A stretch of DNA of 45,904 nt. Origin: Rhodospirillaceae bacterium. GTDB lineage: Bacteria; Pseudomonadota; Alphaproteobacteria; CACIAM-22H2. Position numbers and translations under genes: made by a program. The stretch covers positions 1-45,904 of the forward strand of contig JAIXXA010000019.1 of NCBI GenBank assembly GCA_027490975.1, read 5' to 3'. Of the stretch, positions 14,133 to 24,101 are shown piece by piece. Under the pieces are notes generated by a model. It was not told where the DNA came from. It made no database searches and was given only the letters and a program-made list of their open reading frames with translations. Each line of letters opens with the position of its first letter. The stretch's first letter is position 1.

Positions 14133-16199
14133 ATGGAAATCGACGGCAAAACGGTTCTGGTCTGCGACTGCACGGGCACCATGCCGCTCGACGGCAAGGC
14201 GCTGCGCAAAGCCTGCACGGCGGCGACCGGCAAAGACGTCGGCGAGGTCGCCCCCGACACGCTCTTGTGCCGCGCCCAGATCGGCAATTTCGAAGCCGCC
14301 CTCAAGAAGGGCCGCGAGCTCGTGGTCGCATGCACCCAGGAAGCCCCGTTCTTCGCCGAGACGCGCGCCGAACTGGGGCTCGACAACAATATCCGCTTCG
14401 TCAACATCCGCGAGCGCGCGGGCTGGTCGGACGAAGCAGACAAGGCCATGCCGAAGATCGCGGCGCTGCTGGCCGAAGCCGCGATCGACGTGCCGCCGAC
14501 CGCAAGCGTTTCGATGCGCTCGCAAGGGATCGCCCTCGTCTACGGGCGCGACGAGACCGCGATCGAGGCGGCCAAGCGCTTGGGCGCCCGCCTCGACTGC
14601 ACGGTGCTGCTGACCAAGCCCGCATCGGTCGCCCCGCCGCGCCTGACCGACGTGCCGATCTTCCGCGGCACCATCGCGCGCGCCAAGGGCTACCTGGGCG
14701 CGTTCGAGATCACGGTCGACGACTACGCCCCGGCCCTGCCCGCCTCGCGCGGCCAGCTCGGATTCGAGCGCGCGCGCGACGGGGCCTCGTCCAAATGCGA
14801 CATCATCCTCGACCTTACGGGCGGAACGGCGCTGTTCCAGGCGCATGAAAAGCGCGACGGCTATTTCCGCGCCGACCCCAAGGACCCCGCCGCCGTCGAA
14901 CGCGCGATCTATGCCGCGTCCGACATGGTCGGCGAGTTCGAGAAGCCGCGCTACGTCGCCTACCAGGCCGATATCTGCACGCACAGCCGCAACACCAAGA
15001 AAGGCTGCAACCGCTGCCTCGACGTGTGCCCGACGGGTGCCATCGCTTCGGCAGGCGACCATGTCGATATCGATCCTTACGTGTGTGCCGGCTGCGGCAG
15101 TTGTGCGTCCGTGTGCCCCACAGGTGCCGCAAGCTATGCGCTGCCGGAGAAAGACACGGTGCTGGCGCGCCTGCGCACGCTGCTTGTGGCCTATACGCGC
15201 GCCGGCGGCAGCCGTGCGGTGCTTCTCGTGCACGACGGCAAACACGGCGAAGAAGTGATCGACATGATCGCGCGCCATGGCCGCGGCCTTCCCGCCCATG
15301 TGCTGCCCTTTGCGGTCAACGAAATCACGCAAGTGGGTTTCGACTTCATGGCCTGCGCTTTGGCCTTCGGGGCCGCCCAAGTGCGCCTGCTTGTCGATCC
15401 CGAAAAGCGCGACGAGCTTGCGGGGCTTGCGGGCCAGATTGGCTTGGCCGAGACGGCCATGTCGGGGCTCGGCTTCGGCGAAGGGCGCGTGGCGATCATC
15501 GACGATGCCGATCCCGAAGCGGTCGAAGCCCTGCTCTACGGCACCAAGGTTGCGGCATCGGCGAAGCCGGGCGGCTTCCTGCCCACGGGCGGCAAACGCG
15601 AGGTAACGCTGCTGGCCTTGCGCCATCTGCACGAAGTCGCCCCGGCCCCGGTCGATGTGTTGCCGCTTGCCGCCGGCTCCCCCTTCGGCACGCTCGCGAT
15701 CGACACGGCGGGCTGCACGCTTTGCCTTTCGTGCGTCGGCACGTGCCCCACGGGCGCGCTCATCGACAATCCGGACATGCCGCAGCTGCGCTTCATCCAG
15801 GAAGCTTGCGTGCAGTGCGGCCTGTGCAAGGCGACCTGCCCCGAGAAGGTGATCCAGCTGAAGCCGCAGCTCGATTTCACCTCGGCCGCAAAGTCGCCGG
15901 CACTCGTCAAAGAGGAAGAGCCCGCCTGCTGCGTGCGCTGCGGCAAGCCCTTCGGCACGCTGTCGGCGATCGAGAACGTCACGGCCAAGCTCGCCGACAA
16001 ACATTGGATGTTCCAGAAGCCCGAAGTGGTCGAACGCATACGCATGTGCGAAGACTGCCGCCTGATCCGCCAGGCCGAGGCCGCGATCGATCCGTTCGCC
16101 GGCCCGCCGCGCCCGCTCACGCGCACGACCGAAGACGATCTGCGCGAGAACGAGCGCGCCAAGCGCGCCGCAGCCGAGCAGGCCCCGCCCAAGCGCTAG
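14133..16199 (+). CDS. Multi-[4Fe-4S] ferredoxin-type protein of the formate dehydrogenase locus
   Basis: A 688-aa soluble protein. The N-terminal half has two cysteine-bearing repeats (VLVCDCTG at about 9-16, LLCRA, VVACTQE) and an NAD-like or HdrA-like fold without an obvious flavin motif. Ferredoxin cluster pairs follow: [10 protein letters not shown] and [12 protein letters not shown] (about 290-330), then [12 protein letters not shown] and [12 protein letters not shown] (about 530-570). Last comes a zinc-ribbon-like tail with [10 protein letters not shown] and CEDCR. It probably carries electrons to or from formate dehydrogenase or its assembly factors; the partner is unknown. The start at 14133 begins the conserved part; an upstream ATG at 14091 is possible. 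It is divergent from fdhD. Confidence 0.82.
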   Translation: MEIDGKTVLVCDCTGTMPLDGKALRKACTAATGKDVGEVAPDTLLCRAQIGNFEAALKKGRELVVACTQEAPFFAETRAELGLDNNIRFVNIRERAGWSDEADKAMPKIAALLAEAAIDVPPTASVSMRSQGIALVYGRDETAIEAAKRLGARLDCTVLLTKPASVAPPRLTDVPIFRGTIARAKGYLGAFEITVDDYAPALPASRGQLGFERARDGASSKCDIILDLTGGTALFQAHEKRDGYFRADPKDPAAVERAIYAASDMVGEFEKPRYVAYQADICTHSRNTKKGCNRCLDVCPTGAIASAGDHVDIDPYVCAGCGSCASVCPTGAASYALPEKDTVLARLRTLLVAYTRAGGSRAVLLVHDGKHGEEVIDMIARHGRGLPAHVLPFAVNEITQVGFDFMACALAFGAAQVRLLVDPEKRDELAGLAGQIGLAETAMSGLGFGEGRVAIIDDADPEAVEALLYGTKVAASAKPGGFLPTGGKREVTLLALRHLHEVAPAPVDVLPLAAGSPFGTLAIDTAGCTLCLSCVGTCPTGALIDNPDMPQLRFIQEACVQCGLCKATCPEKVIQLKPQLDFTSAAKSPALVKEEEPACCVRCGKPFGTLSAIENVTAKLADKHWMFQKPEVVERIRMCEDCRLIRQAEAAIDPFAGPPRPLTRTTEDDLRENERAKRAAAEQAPPKR

Positions 16200-16201
16200 A
16201 C

Positions 16202-16230
16202 GCGACAAGCCGCCTTGCCGGCGCTATATT
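16202..16230 (+). promoter_or_regulatory. Putative moaA promoter
   Basis: GCGACA (16202-16207), a 17-nt spacer and TATATT (16225-16230) match the -35 and -10 consensus at four and five positions. They lie 34 nt before the moaA ATG. A 6-bp CCGGCG/CGCCGG inverted repeat (16218-16223 and 16232-16237) brackets the -10 box. Confidence 0.4.
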
Positions 16231-16263
16231 CCGCCGGACATAACGCAAGGATTCAGAATTTCG

Positions 16264-17301
16264 ATGGACACTGGCCTCGCCCCCCCGGCCTCGCAAGCAG
16301 CCGAAAAACTCGTCGATCCGTTCGCGCGCGCGATCTCTTACTTGCGCGTGTCGGTCACGGATCGCTGCGATTTCCGCTGCGTCTACTGCATGTCCGAGAA
16401 CATGACGTTCCTTCCCAAGGCCGAGATCCTGTCGCTCGAGGAACTCGACCGGCTGTGCTCGGCCTTCGTGCGCCTGGGCGTGCGCAAGCTGCGCCTGACC
16501 GGCGGCGAGCCGCTCGTGCGCCGCAACGTGATGAGCCTCGTGCGCAATCTCGGCCGCCACATCGAGGCGGGTGCGCTCGACGAACTCACCCTCACCACCA
16601 ACGGCTCGCAGCTCGCCAAATACGCGCACGAGCTGCGCGATGCGGGCGTGCGCCGCATCAACGTGTCGCTCGACACGCTGGACCCGGCGAAATTCACCGC
16701 CCTCACGCGCTGGGGCAAGCTCGACCAGGTGCTGGCCGGCCTCAAGGCCGCCAAGCAGGCGGGGCTCGCCGTCAAGATCAACGCGGTCGCCCTCAAAGGC
16801 GGCAACGACGACGAATTCGACCGGCTCGTCACGTGGTCCGGCGACGAAGGTTTCGATCTCGTGTTCATCGAAGTGATGCCGATGGGCGATATCGGCGGCG
16901 AGGCGCGCCTCGACCAGTATCTGCCGCTGTCGCTCGTGCGCGCGTCGCTCGCCAAGAACTGGACGCTCGACGAAACCGACTACCGCACCGGCGGGCCCGC
17001 GCGCTATTTCACGGTGCGCGAGACCGGCCGGCGCCTGGGCTTCATCACGCCGCTCACGCACAATTTCTGCGAAAGCTGCAACCGCGTGCGGCTCACCTGC
17101 ACAGGCACGCTTTACATGTGCCTGGGCCAGGACGATGCGGCCGATCTGCGCACGCCGCTGCGCGCCTCATCCGACGACGCCGCCCTTGACGACGCGATCC
17201 GCAACGCCATCGCGCGCAAGCCCAAAGGCCACGATTTTGTGATCGACCGGCGCCACACGGCTCCCGCCGTCGCCCGCCACATGTCGGTCACCGGCGGCTA
17301 G
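16264..17301 (+). CDS. moaA: GTP 3',8-cyclase MoaA (radical SAM), molybdenum cofactor biosynthesis
   Basis: A 345-aa radical-SAM enzyme that converts GTP to 3',8-cyclo-GTP, the first step of molybdopterin synthesis. The SAM cluster is Cys35, Cys39 and Cys42 ([12 protein letters not shown]). [10 protein letters not shown] follows. The C-terminal cluster binding the substrate is [12 protein letters not shown] with a third cysteine in YMCLG, and the protein ends in the functional Gly-Gly tail. AAGGA lies 12 nt before the ATG. It follows the [4Fe-4S] protein gene by 64 nt, with a candidate promoter of its own. It completes the cofactor supply for FdhA in this locus. Confidence 0.97.
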   Translation: MDTGLAPPASQAAEKLVDPFARAISYLRVSVTDRCDFRCVYCMSENMTFLPKAEILSLEELDRLCSAFVRLGVRKLRLTGGEPLVRRNVMSLVRNLGRHIEAGALDELTLTTNGSQLAKYAHELRDAGVRRINVSLDTLDPAKFTALTRWGKLDQVLAGLKAAKQAGLAVKINAVALKGGNDDEFDRLVTWSGDEGFDLVFIEVMPMGDIGGEARLDQYLPLSLVRASLAKNWTLDETDYRTGGPARYFTVRETGRRLGFITPLTHNFCESCNRVRLTCTGTLYMCLGQDDAADLRTPLRASSDDAALDDAIRNAIARKPKGHDFVIDRRHTAPAVARHMSVTGG

Positions 17302-17353
17302 CGCCCGACAAGCCTCTAGAACCGCAACGGCGGCTGGCGTAAACATCTTGGCC

Positions 17354-18127
17354 ATGTCCGACATGCCGTCCAAAATCGCGTTTGTTGCCGCCGACACGCC
17401 GCAGGCGGCCGACGCGCTCGCGCGCCTCAAAAAGCGCTACGCGAACGTGCCGTTCGACAAGGCCGACCTCGTCGTGGCGCTGGGCGGCGACGGTTTCGTG
17501 CTGCAAACGCTGCACCGGTCGCTCGCACGCGGCGTGCCGGTGTTCGGCATGCATCGCGGCTCGGTCGGGTTCCTCATGAACGATTTCCGGCCGCTCGGGC
17601 TGCTTGCCCGTCTCAAAGCCGCCCACCGCGTGACCTTGCATCCCTTGCGCATGACCGTGCGCTGCAAGAACGGCAAGACCGAAACCGCCGTCGCGATCAA
17701 CGAAGTGAGCCTGCTGCGCCAGTTGCGCCAGGCGGCCAAAATCCGCGTGTCGATCGACGGCGTGGTGCGGCTCGAAGAACTCATTGCCGACGGCGTGCTC
17801 GTCTCCACGCCGGCCGGTTCCACGGCCTACAATCTCTCGGCCCACGGCCCGATCGTGCCGATGGGGGCCGAGCTGCTGGCCCTCACGCCGATCACGGCGT
17901 TTCGTCCGCGGCGCTGGCGCGGCGCGTTGCTGCCCGCACGCGCCAAAGTCTCGTTCGAAGTGCTCGAGGCCGACAAGCGGCCGGTCAGTGCGACCGCCGA
18001 CCACACCGAAATCCGCGACGTAATCCATGTCGATGTCGCCGAAGACCGCACCAAGCGCCTCACGCTGCTGTTCGACCCCGAGCACTCGTTCGAAGAACGC
18101 GTGCTGAAAGAACAGTTCGCGCCGTGA
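17354..18127 (+). CDS. nadK: NAD kinase
   Basis: A 257-aa cytosolic enzyme that phosphorylates NAD to NADP. The family GGDG motif is in [15 protein letters not shown] (about 36-50), [12 protein letters not shown] follows, NEVSLLR is the NE/D motif, and [20 protein letters not shown] binds substrate. Length is normal for short bacterial NadK. The ATG at 17354 is chosen over an in-frame TTG at 17348. Its stop overlaps the GTG start of the next gene, so the two are coupled. Confidence 0.95.
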   Translation: MSDMPSKIAFVAADTPQAADALARLKKRYANVPFDKADLVVALGGDGFVLQTLHRSLARGVPVFGMHRGSVGFLMNDFRPLGLLARLKAAHRVTLHPLRMTVRCKNGKTETAVAINEVSLLRQLRQAAKIRVSIDGVVRLEELIADGVLVSTPAGSTAYNLSAHGPIVPMGAELLALTPITAFRPRRWRGALLPARAKVSFEVLEADKRPVSATADHTEIRDVIHVDVAEDRTKRLTLLFDPEHSFEERVLKEQFAP

Positions 18128-18780
18128 GTGCGACGGCCGGCTACGATCTCTGGGCCAGCGACTATGACGGCTTCGACAATCCGATGGTGGCCTTGGCCGC
18201 CCTCGCCTTCGCGCAAGCGAAGCTGCCGCTTGAAGGGGCCGCGTTCCTCGATGTCGGCTGCGGCACCGGACGCAATCTCGGCCTCGCGCGCGATGGCGGT
18301 GCGACGACGCTCGTCGGCATCGACGGATCGCGCGGCATGCTGGCGCAAGCGCAAGCCCGGCTCGGCGAGGCCGCAACGCTCGTCGAAGCCGATCTTTCCG
18401 GCACATGGCCGCAACTGCCGGGACCGGCTTTCGACATCGCTTGCATCTCGTTGGTGCTCGAACATTTCCCAAGCGTCGCGCCGATATTGGCGCAGACCGC
18501 GACGCATCTCAAAAGCGGCGGCGTGCTGTTCGTGGCCGAAATGCACGCGGATTTGGCCGCAGCGGGTACCGGTGCGCATTTCGAAAAAGACGGCAAGGTC
18601 CATCGCCTGCCGAGCTTCCGCCACGACGACGCCGAATTCGCACAAGCGCTTGCTGCCGCCGGTTTCGCACCGTGCGCGATCGCCGCATGGTTGGCCGACG
18701 ACCATGCGGCGCTTGTGCCCAAACTCGCCAAACATCGCGGCAAGCGCGTGCTCGCAAGCTTCGTTGCGCGCAAGCTTTAG
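18124..18780 (+). CDS. Class I SAM-dependent methyltransferase, substrate unknown
   Basis: A 218-aa Rossmann-fold methyltransferase. Motif I is [13 protein letters not shown] (about 40-52), the acidic ribose-binding residue is in [11 protein letters not shown], and [15 protein letters not shown] is the usual post-motif. The C-terminal [22 protein letters not shown] resembles small-molecule (UbiE/BioC-like) members. The start is a GTG sharing bases with the nadK stop. The gene ends convergently with the GST gene: the stop codons overlap (18777-18780). No specific substrate can be read from the sequence. Confidence 0.88.
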   Translation: MSATAGYDLWASDYDGFDNPMVALAALAFAQAKLPLEGAAFLDVGCGTGRNLGLARDGGATTLVGIDGSRGMLAQAQARLGEAATLVEADLSGTWPQLPGPAFDIACISLVLEHFPSVAPILAQTATHLKSGGVLFVAEMHADLAAAGTGAHFEKDGKVHRLPSFRHDDAEFAQALAAAGFAPCAIAAWLADDHAALVPKLAKHRGKRVLASFVARKL

Positions 18781-19448
18781 GCGTTCGCCATAAGCCGAGA
18801 CAGATGCGACTGGCGGGCCTCAAGGAACGACCAAAGGCGCGCTTCATAATCGTCGCCGACAGCCGCTTTGATGGACGGCCGCAAGCCCAGAACCTTGCGC
18901 CACGCCGATACTTTCGGTTTCCCGGCAAGCACGCCGAAATCGCCGATTCGATCGAACACGTCGAAATAGCGGAACACGGGCCCAAAGGCCGCGTCGACCA
19001 ATGAGAAATGCGGGCCGTCGAAATGCGGGCCATCTCCAAGCCGGCGCTCGATCTGCAGGAACTTGTCGGCAAGGGATCTGGCCTTGGCTTCGAACGTCGC
19101 CGCATCCGGTGCGACGTAGAATCCCCAGATGTCGTTCAGCACCGCCGAGCTGAACTCGATCCAGGCGCGATGCTCGGCCCGCGTCAACGGATCGGCCGGA
19201 TGCAGCTTGTTGGCTTGCGTCTCTTCCAGATATTCGAGGATGACCGCACTTTCGAAGATCGCGCGGTCGCCCACTTTCAGCACCGGCGTCTTGCCGAGCG
19301 GCGAAATGGCGAGAAACCAGTCCGGCTTGCGCGCAAGATCGATATTGATGCGCTCGAAACGCACCGCCTTCTCGCCAAGCGCGATCGCCGCACGCTGCAC
19401 GTAAGGACACAGATGATGGCTCACGAGCGTGAGTTGCGGCGTTGTCAT
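18777..19448 (-). CDS. Glutathione S-transferase family protein
   Basis: A 223-aa protein with an N-terminal thioredoxin-like domain. SHHLCPYVQRA (residues 10-20) carries a potential catalytic Cys-Pro; LGKTPVLKVGDRAIFESAVILEYLEE is the glutathione-binding cis-Pro and ES segment. A helical C-terminal domain follows. The CPY motif suggests an omega- or beta-like class able to form mixed disulfides. It starts 7 nt after the doxX stop, so the pair is one operon, probably repressed by the divergent MarR protein. Such trios commonly respond to electrophiles or oxidants; the inducer here is not known. Confidence 0.92.
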   Translation of the reverse strand: MTTPQLTLVSHHLCPYVQRAAIALGEKAVRFERINIDLARKPDWFLAISPLGKTPVLKVGDRAIFESAVILEYLEETQANKLHPADPLTRAEHRAWIEFSSAVLNDIWGFYVAPDAATFEAKARSLADKFLQIERRLGDGPHFDGPHFSLVDAAFGPVFRYFDVFDRIGDFGVLAGKPKVSAWRKVLGLRPSIKAAVGDDYEARLWSFLEARQSHLSRLMANA

Positions 19449-19455
19449 GGCAGCC

Positions 19456-19887
19456 TCAAGCGATACGCGTGTTGTCGGATGCCGGAAGCGGTGCTGAACG
19501 CACGAGCGCATGGGCGCCGTCGCCGAGCATGAACTGTACCGCAGCAAGGAGCGTCAGATAGAGCGGATACTCCCAGCCGCCGTTGGCGTAGCCGAACATC
19601 CAGCCGTTGCCCCAATGCGCCCACGTGGCACCCGCCAGGATCGGAACCAGGGCGAGCGCCACCCACCGCGCCTGGATGCCGAGCACGAGCAGAATTCCGC
19701 CGACCGCTTCAGCCGCGAAGACCACATACGCGAGCCACTCGGGAAGGCCGATCGAGCCGAAGAAGCTCGCCGTCCCCGGCAGAGTGAAGATGAGCAGCTT
19801 CAAAATCCAGCTGTGCGCGATAAACATAAGTCCGAGTGCGACGCGCAGCAGAAACGTTGCTTTCTCGGTCAGTCGAGCTTGGTCCAT
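19456..19887 (-). CDS. DoxX family membrane protein
   Basis: A 143-aa integral membrane protein with four hydrophobic helices. The first (LLRVALGLMFIAHSWILKL) carries the typical R-x-x-L-G-x-x-F-I-x-H pattern; then GLPEWLAYVVFAAEAVGGILLVLG, ARWVALALVPILAGATWAHWG with the conserved W-H-W-G-N-G-W, and YPLYLTLLAAVQFMLGDGA. DoxX proteins are linked to quinone or thiol redox systems. The start at 19887 has AAGGAC upstream; in-frame extensions run antisense through marR and are rejected. First gene of the doxX-GST operon. Confidence 0.9.
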   Translation of the reverse strand: MDQARLTEKATFLLRVALGLMFIAHSWILKLLIFTLPGTASFFGSIGLPEWLAYVVFAAEAVGGILLVLGIQARWVALALVPILAGATWAHWGNGWMFGYANGGWEYPLYLTLLAAVQFMLGDGAHALVRSAPLPASDNTRIA

Positions 19888-19916
19888 GGCCTGTCCTTTC
19901 AATGTAGATGCATGGA

Positions 19917-19946
19917 TATATAAATGCATTTGCATATATATGTCAA
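19917..19946 (-). promoter_or_regulatory. Promoter of the doxX-GST operon
   Basis: On the minus strand a perfect TTGACA (19946-19941) is followed after 18 nt by TATATA (19922-19917). This lies 30 nt before the doxX ATG. The spacer contains one of the two ATGCA-N2-TGCAT palindromes. Confidence 0.6.
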
Positions 19947-19963
19947 GCTTGATGCAGATGCAT
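19924..19963. promoter_or_regulatory. Two ATGCA-N2-TGCAT palindromes, probable MarR operator
   Basis: Identical 5-bp arms separated by 2 nt occur at 19924-19935 (ATGCATTTGCAT) and 19952-19963 (ATGCAGATGCAT). Their starts are 28 bp apart. A further ATGCAT is at 19908-19913. The first sits between -35 and -10 of the doxX promoter; the second lies upstream of it and within reach of the marR start at 19985. Arrangement between divergent marR and doxX genes is the standard one for MarR autorepression plus target repression. Confidence 0.6.
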
Positions 19964-19984
19964 TGATATGCGACCCTGCAAAAG

Positions 19985-20437
19985 ATGACCGACAAACCGA
20001 GCCAAACCGTTGTGCGGACCTGGGTGCGCCTGATGAAAGCGCAGCAGTGCGCCCTCGCGTCGATCGAGCGCGCACTAAAGGCGGCCGCGTTGCCGCCGCT
20101 CGACTGGTACGATGTCCTGTTGGAGGTCGAGCGCGCCGGGGAAAACGGCTTGCGTCCCTTCGAGCTGGAGCGGGCGATGCTCCTTGCCCAGTACAATCTG
20201 TCGCGCCTCATCGACCGCATCGAACGCGCGGGCTACGTCGCGCGCCAAGCCTGCGAGGACGACGGAAGGGGCCAGCTGATCGCCATCACCCCCCAAGGCA
20301 AGGCGATACGCCGCAAAATGTGGCCGGTCTATTCGCAAGCGATCGAGGCGGCGGTCGGCCGGCATCTGTCGGCCAAGGAAGCGGAAGCTTTGGATGGCTT
20401 GCTCGGCAAGCTCATCGAGAAGAACGCGCCGGGCTGA
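19985..20437 (+). CDS. MarR family transcriptional regulator
   Basis: A 150-aa dimeric winged-helix regulator. The recognition region is LAQYNLSRLIDRIERAGYVARQ (split about residues 67-88), followed by the wing ACEDDGRGQLIAITPQGKAI. N- and C-terminal helices form the dimer interface. It is divergent from doxX-GST and separated from it by 97 bp that hold matched palindromes, so it is most likely their repressor and its own. No single cysteine pattern typical of OhrR is evident, so the ligand is unknown. It ends convergently with the PPK2 gene, 9 bp apart. Confidence 0.92.
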   Translation: MTDKPSQTVVRTWVRLMKAQQCALASIERALKAAALPPLDWYDVLLEVERAGENGLRPFELERAMLLAQYNLSRLIDRIERAGYVARQACEDDGRGQLIAITPQGKAIRRKMWPVYSQAIEAAVGRHLSAKEAEALDGLLGKLIEKNAPG

Positions 20438-20446
20438 CCGAAGCGC

Positions 20447-21235
20447 TCAGCCCGTGCCCGCCCTCAGCATTTTGCGCGCAGCCGCCAGGAACTTCGGGTC
20501 GATCGGCGGCGGGCGCGTGTCGATGCCTTTGCCGAGCACGTCGAGCACATGCGAAATCGCATCGACGCGCGCGCGCCATTTGCTGTCGGCCTGCACGAGG
20601 CGCCAGCGCCCGTGCTTCCAGTCGGTGCGCGCGAACATCTCGTCGGCGGCGTGCGCGTAGGCATCGCGCTGCCGAAAGGCGTCGAGATCGGCCTGGGTCA
20701 GCTTCCAGCGCTTGGTCGGGTCTTCGAGCCGGTCGGCAAAGCGCTTCAGCTGCACCTTCGGCGTGATGTGCAGGAACACTTTGGCGATGCGCACGCCGTC
20801 GGCCGCGAGTTGGCGCTCGAACTCGACGATCTCGCGATAGGCGCGCTTCCAATCCTTGGGCGCGCAGAGCTTCTCCACGCGCTCGACGAGCACGCGCCCG
20901 TACCACGAGCGGTCGAACACGGCGAGAGCGCCGGGCAACGGCAGCCTCTTCCAGAAGCGGTAGAGATAGTGGCGTGCCTGCTCGTCGGCTTGCGGAGCCG
21001 CAATGGGCCACACATACACGCCGCGCGGATCGAGCATCTGCACCATGCGACGGATGGCGCCGCCCTTGCCGGCGGCATCCCAGCCCTCGAACACCACGAT
21101 GCCGCGCCGCTTCTCGTGCCAATAGGTCTGCTGCAGTGCGAGCATGCGCGCCTGCAGCACGGCAAGTTCGGCTTCGTAGGCCGCACGATCGGGAAAACGC
21201 TTGCCGGGTTTCAGCGACGACAGGCGATGTGCCAT
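20447..21235 (-). CDS. Polyphosphate kinase 2 family protein
   Basis: A 262-aa cytosolic enzyme that uses polyphosphate to phosphorylate nucleotides. The Walker A-like loop GWDAAGKGG is at residues 51-59, followed by the lid with RRMVQMLDPRG, and a Walker B-like DRSWYGRVLVERVE. Single-domain length is that of short PPK2 proteins acting on AMP or ADP; class cannot be set by eye. The start at 21235 with AAGGGG upstream is preferred over a longer frame. It follows the ATP-binding gene of the peptide transporter by 14 nt and may be co-transcribed, though functional linkage is not obvious. Confidence 0.92.
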   Translation of the reverse strand: MAHRLSSLKPGKRFPDRAAYEAELAVLQARMLALQQTYWHEKRRGIVVFEGWDAAGKGGAIRRMVQMLDPRGVYVWPIAAPQADEQARHYLYRFWKRLPLPGALAVFDRSWYGRVLVERVEKLCAPKDWKRAYREIVEFERQLAADGVRIAKVFLHITPKVQLKRFADRLEDPTKRWKLTQADLDAFRQRDAYAHAADEMFARTDWKHGRWRLVQADSKWRARVDAISHVLDVLGKGIDTRPPPIDPKFLAAARKMLRAGTG

Positions 21236-21249
21236 CGCATGCGCCCCCT

Positions 21250-22247
<998 letters not shown>

Positions 22248-22248
<1 letters not shown>

Positions 22249-23222
22249 CACGCCACCGCCGTCAACGGATGGAAGCAGCGCACTTGGCGCGCGTCGCCCG
22301 ACGCAGGCGGGGCGGAGGCTTCGCACGTCGCGTCCGCATGCGTGCAGCGCAGGCGGAAGGCGCAGCCCGACGGCAGGTTGAGCATCGACGGCATCACGCC
22401 CGGGATCTGCACGAGCTTGGTGCCTTTGACGTTGCGGCTCGGCACCGAGCCGATGAGACCGGCCGTGTAAGGGTGTGCCGGCGCATCGAGCACCTGGTCG
22501 ACCGAGCCGCGCTCGACGATGCGGCCCGCATACATCACGCAGATCTCGTCGGCAAGCGAGGCCACGACCGACAGATCGTGCGTGATCCAGATGAGCGCGG
22601 TGCGCGTCTCGCGCGCGAGCTTCTGCACCTCGTACAGAATCTGGCCCTGGATCGTCACGTCGAGTGCGGTCGTCGGCTCGTCGGCGACGATGAGGTCGGG
22701 CTTGTTGAGGAGCGCGATCGCGATCGCCACGCGCTGGCGCATGCCGCCCGAAAACTGGTGCGGATACGAATTGAGCCGCTCTTCCGGGCTCGGGATGCCG
22801 ACCTGGCCGAGCGCGTCGCGCGCGCGCGTCCACGCGGTTTTGCGGTCGACATTGCCGTGCGCCTGCACGGCTTCGATCATCTGGGTCTCCACTTTCAGGA
22901 CCGGATTGAGCGTCATCATCGGGTCCTGGAAGATCATCGCGATGCGGTTGCCGCGCAATTGGCGCAGTTCCTCCTCGCCCATCTTGGCGATGTCGCGGCC
23001 CTGGAACAGCACGCGCCCGCCCGCGATGCGGCCCGGCGGATCGACAAGCCCCATGATCGAGAAGCCGGTGACCGACTTGCCCGAGCCGGACTCGCCCACG
23101 AGGCCCAGAATCTGGCCTTGGCGCACGTCGAACGACACGCCGTCCACGGCGCGCACGGTGCCCGCCTTGGTGTCGAAATGCGTCTGCAGATTTTCGACGC
23201 GGAGGGTGGCTTCGTTCGTCAT
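22248..23222 (-). CDS. Peptide ABC transporter ATP-binding protein, DppD/OppD type
   Basis: A 324-aa ATPase subunit pairing with the DppF-type protein. Walker A GESGSGKSVTGF, Q-loop FQDPMMTLNP, signature FSGGMRQRVAIAIAL, Walker B VADEPTTALD, H-loop ITHDLSVV, and a C-terminal oligopeptide extension with CAFRLRCTHADATC. The start at 23222 overlaps the permease stop by 4 bp, and its own stop overlaps the next start. All four components dppB-C-D-F are coupled in order. Confidence 0.93.
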
Positions 23223-24100
23223 TTCTGGAGCCGCGGGTTGAGCACGTCGCGCAAACGGTCGCCGACGAGGTTGATCGACACGATGGTGACGAGCAAGGCA
23301 ACGCCGGGAAAAAAGCTGATCCAGTACACGCCCGACAGAATGTACTCGAAGCCGTTGGCAATGAGCAGGCCAAGCGAGGGTTCCGTGATCGGCAGGCCCA
23401 CGCCCAAGAACGACAAGGTGGCCTCGAGCGCGATCGAATTGGCGATCTGGATCGTGCCCACCACGATCAGCGGCGGCAGACAGTTGGGCAGGATATGGCG
23501 AAACAGGATGCGCCGCTGCGGCAATGCAAGGCATTGGGCGGCCTCCACGTATTCCTTGCGCCGCTCGACGAGGGCCGAGGCGCGCACCGTGCGCGCATAG
23601 TAGGCCCATTGGATCACCACGAGGGCGACGACGATCTTGCCGGTTCCCTGGCCGAACACGGCCAGCAGCACCAGGGCGATCAGGATCGCCGGGAACGACA
23701 GCTTGATGTCGACCGTGCGCATCAGCAGCGTATCGACCCAGCCGCCGTAATAGGCCGCAGCCAAACCGACGGCGGTCCCCACGGCAGCGGCGATGAAACC
23801 CGACGTGACGGCGACCAGAAACGAGGTACGCAGGCCGTAGAGAATGGCCGACACCATGTCGCGGCCCTGGCCGTCGGAGCCGAGCCAGAAAACGAGCCCG
23901 TCCATCGACGCTTTTCCGGGCGGCATTTTGCCGTCCATGATGTCGAGCTGGCGCAGATCGTAGGGATTCTGCGGGCTGATATAGGCGCAAGCCATGGCGG
24001 CCGCGAAGATCGCGACGAATAGCACGGCCGCACCCACGGCGACCTTGTCTTCGCGGAAATCGGCGACGAAGCGCCGGAAGGGCGTGTCGAGATCGGCCAT
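23219..24100 (-). CDS. Peptide ABC transporter permease, DppC type
   Basis: A 293-aa inner-membrane permease of the OppC/DppC family. It has a cytoplasmic N-terminus, a first helix (AVLFVAIFAAAMACAYI), a large periplasmic loop with a DGQGRDMVSAILYGLRTS motif typical of the family, and five more helices. The ATPase-coupling EAA loop is EAAQCLALPQRRILFRHILPN. It starts 1 nt after the DppB stop and overlaps DppD, so it is fully coupled. Confidence 0.93.
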   Translation of the reverse strand: MADLDTPFRRFVADFREDKVAVGAAVLFVAIFAAAMACAYISPQNPYDLRQLDIMDGKMPPGKASMDGLVFWLGSDGQGRDMVSAILYGLRTSFLVAVTSGFIAAAVGTAVGLAAAYYGGWVDTLLMRTVDIKLSFPAILIALVLLAVFGQGTGKIVVALVVIQWAYYARTVRASALVERRKEYVEAAQCLALPQRRILFRHILPNCLPPLIVVGTIQIANSIALEATLSFLGVGLPITEPSLGLLIANGFEYILSGVYWISFFPGVALLVTIVSINLVGDRLRDVLNPRLQK

Positions 24101-24101
24101 G

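Noticed and set aside
11910-16208. A 1432-codon minus-strand frame antisense to the iron-sulfur protein gene and crossing fdhD and mobA in another frame
   Set aside because: It runs through several genes with clear motifs in other frames and has no recognisable domain of its own.
19888-19984. AT-rich patch as a sign of horizontal transfer or an attachment site
   Set aside because: The low GC is confined to the 97-bp divergent promoter and is explained by promoter boxes and palindromes; flanking genes have normal composition.
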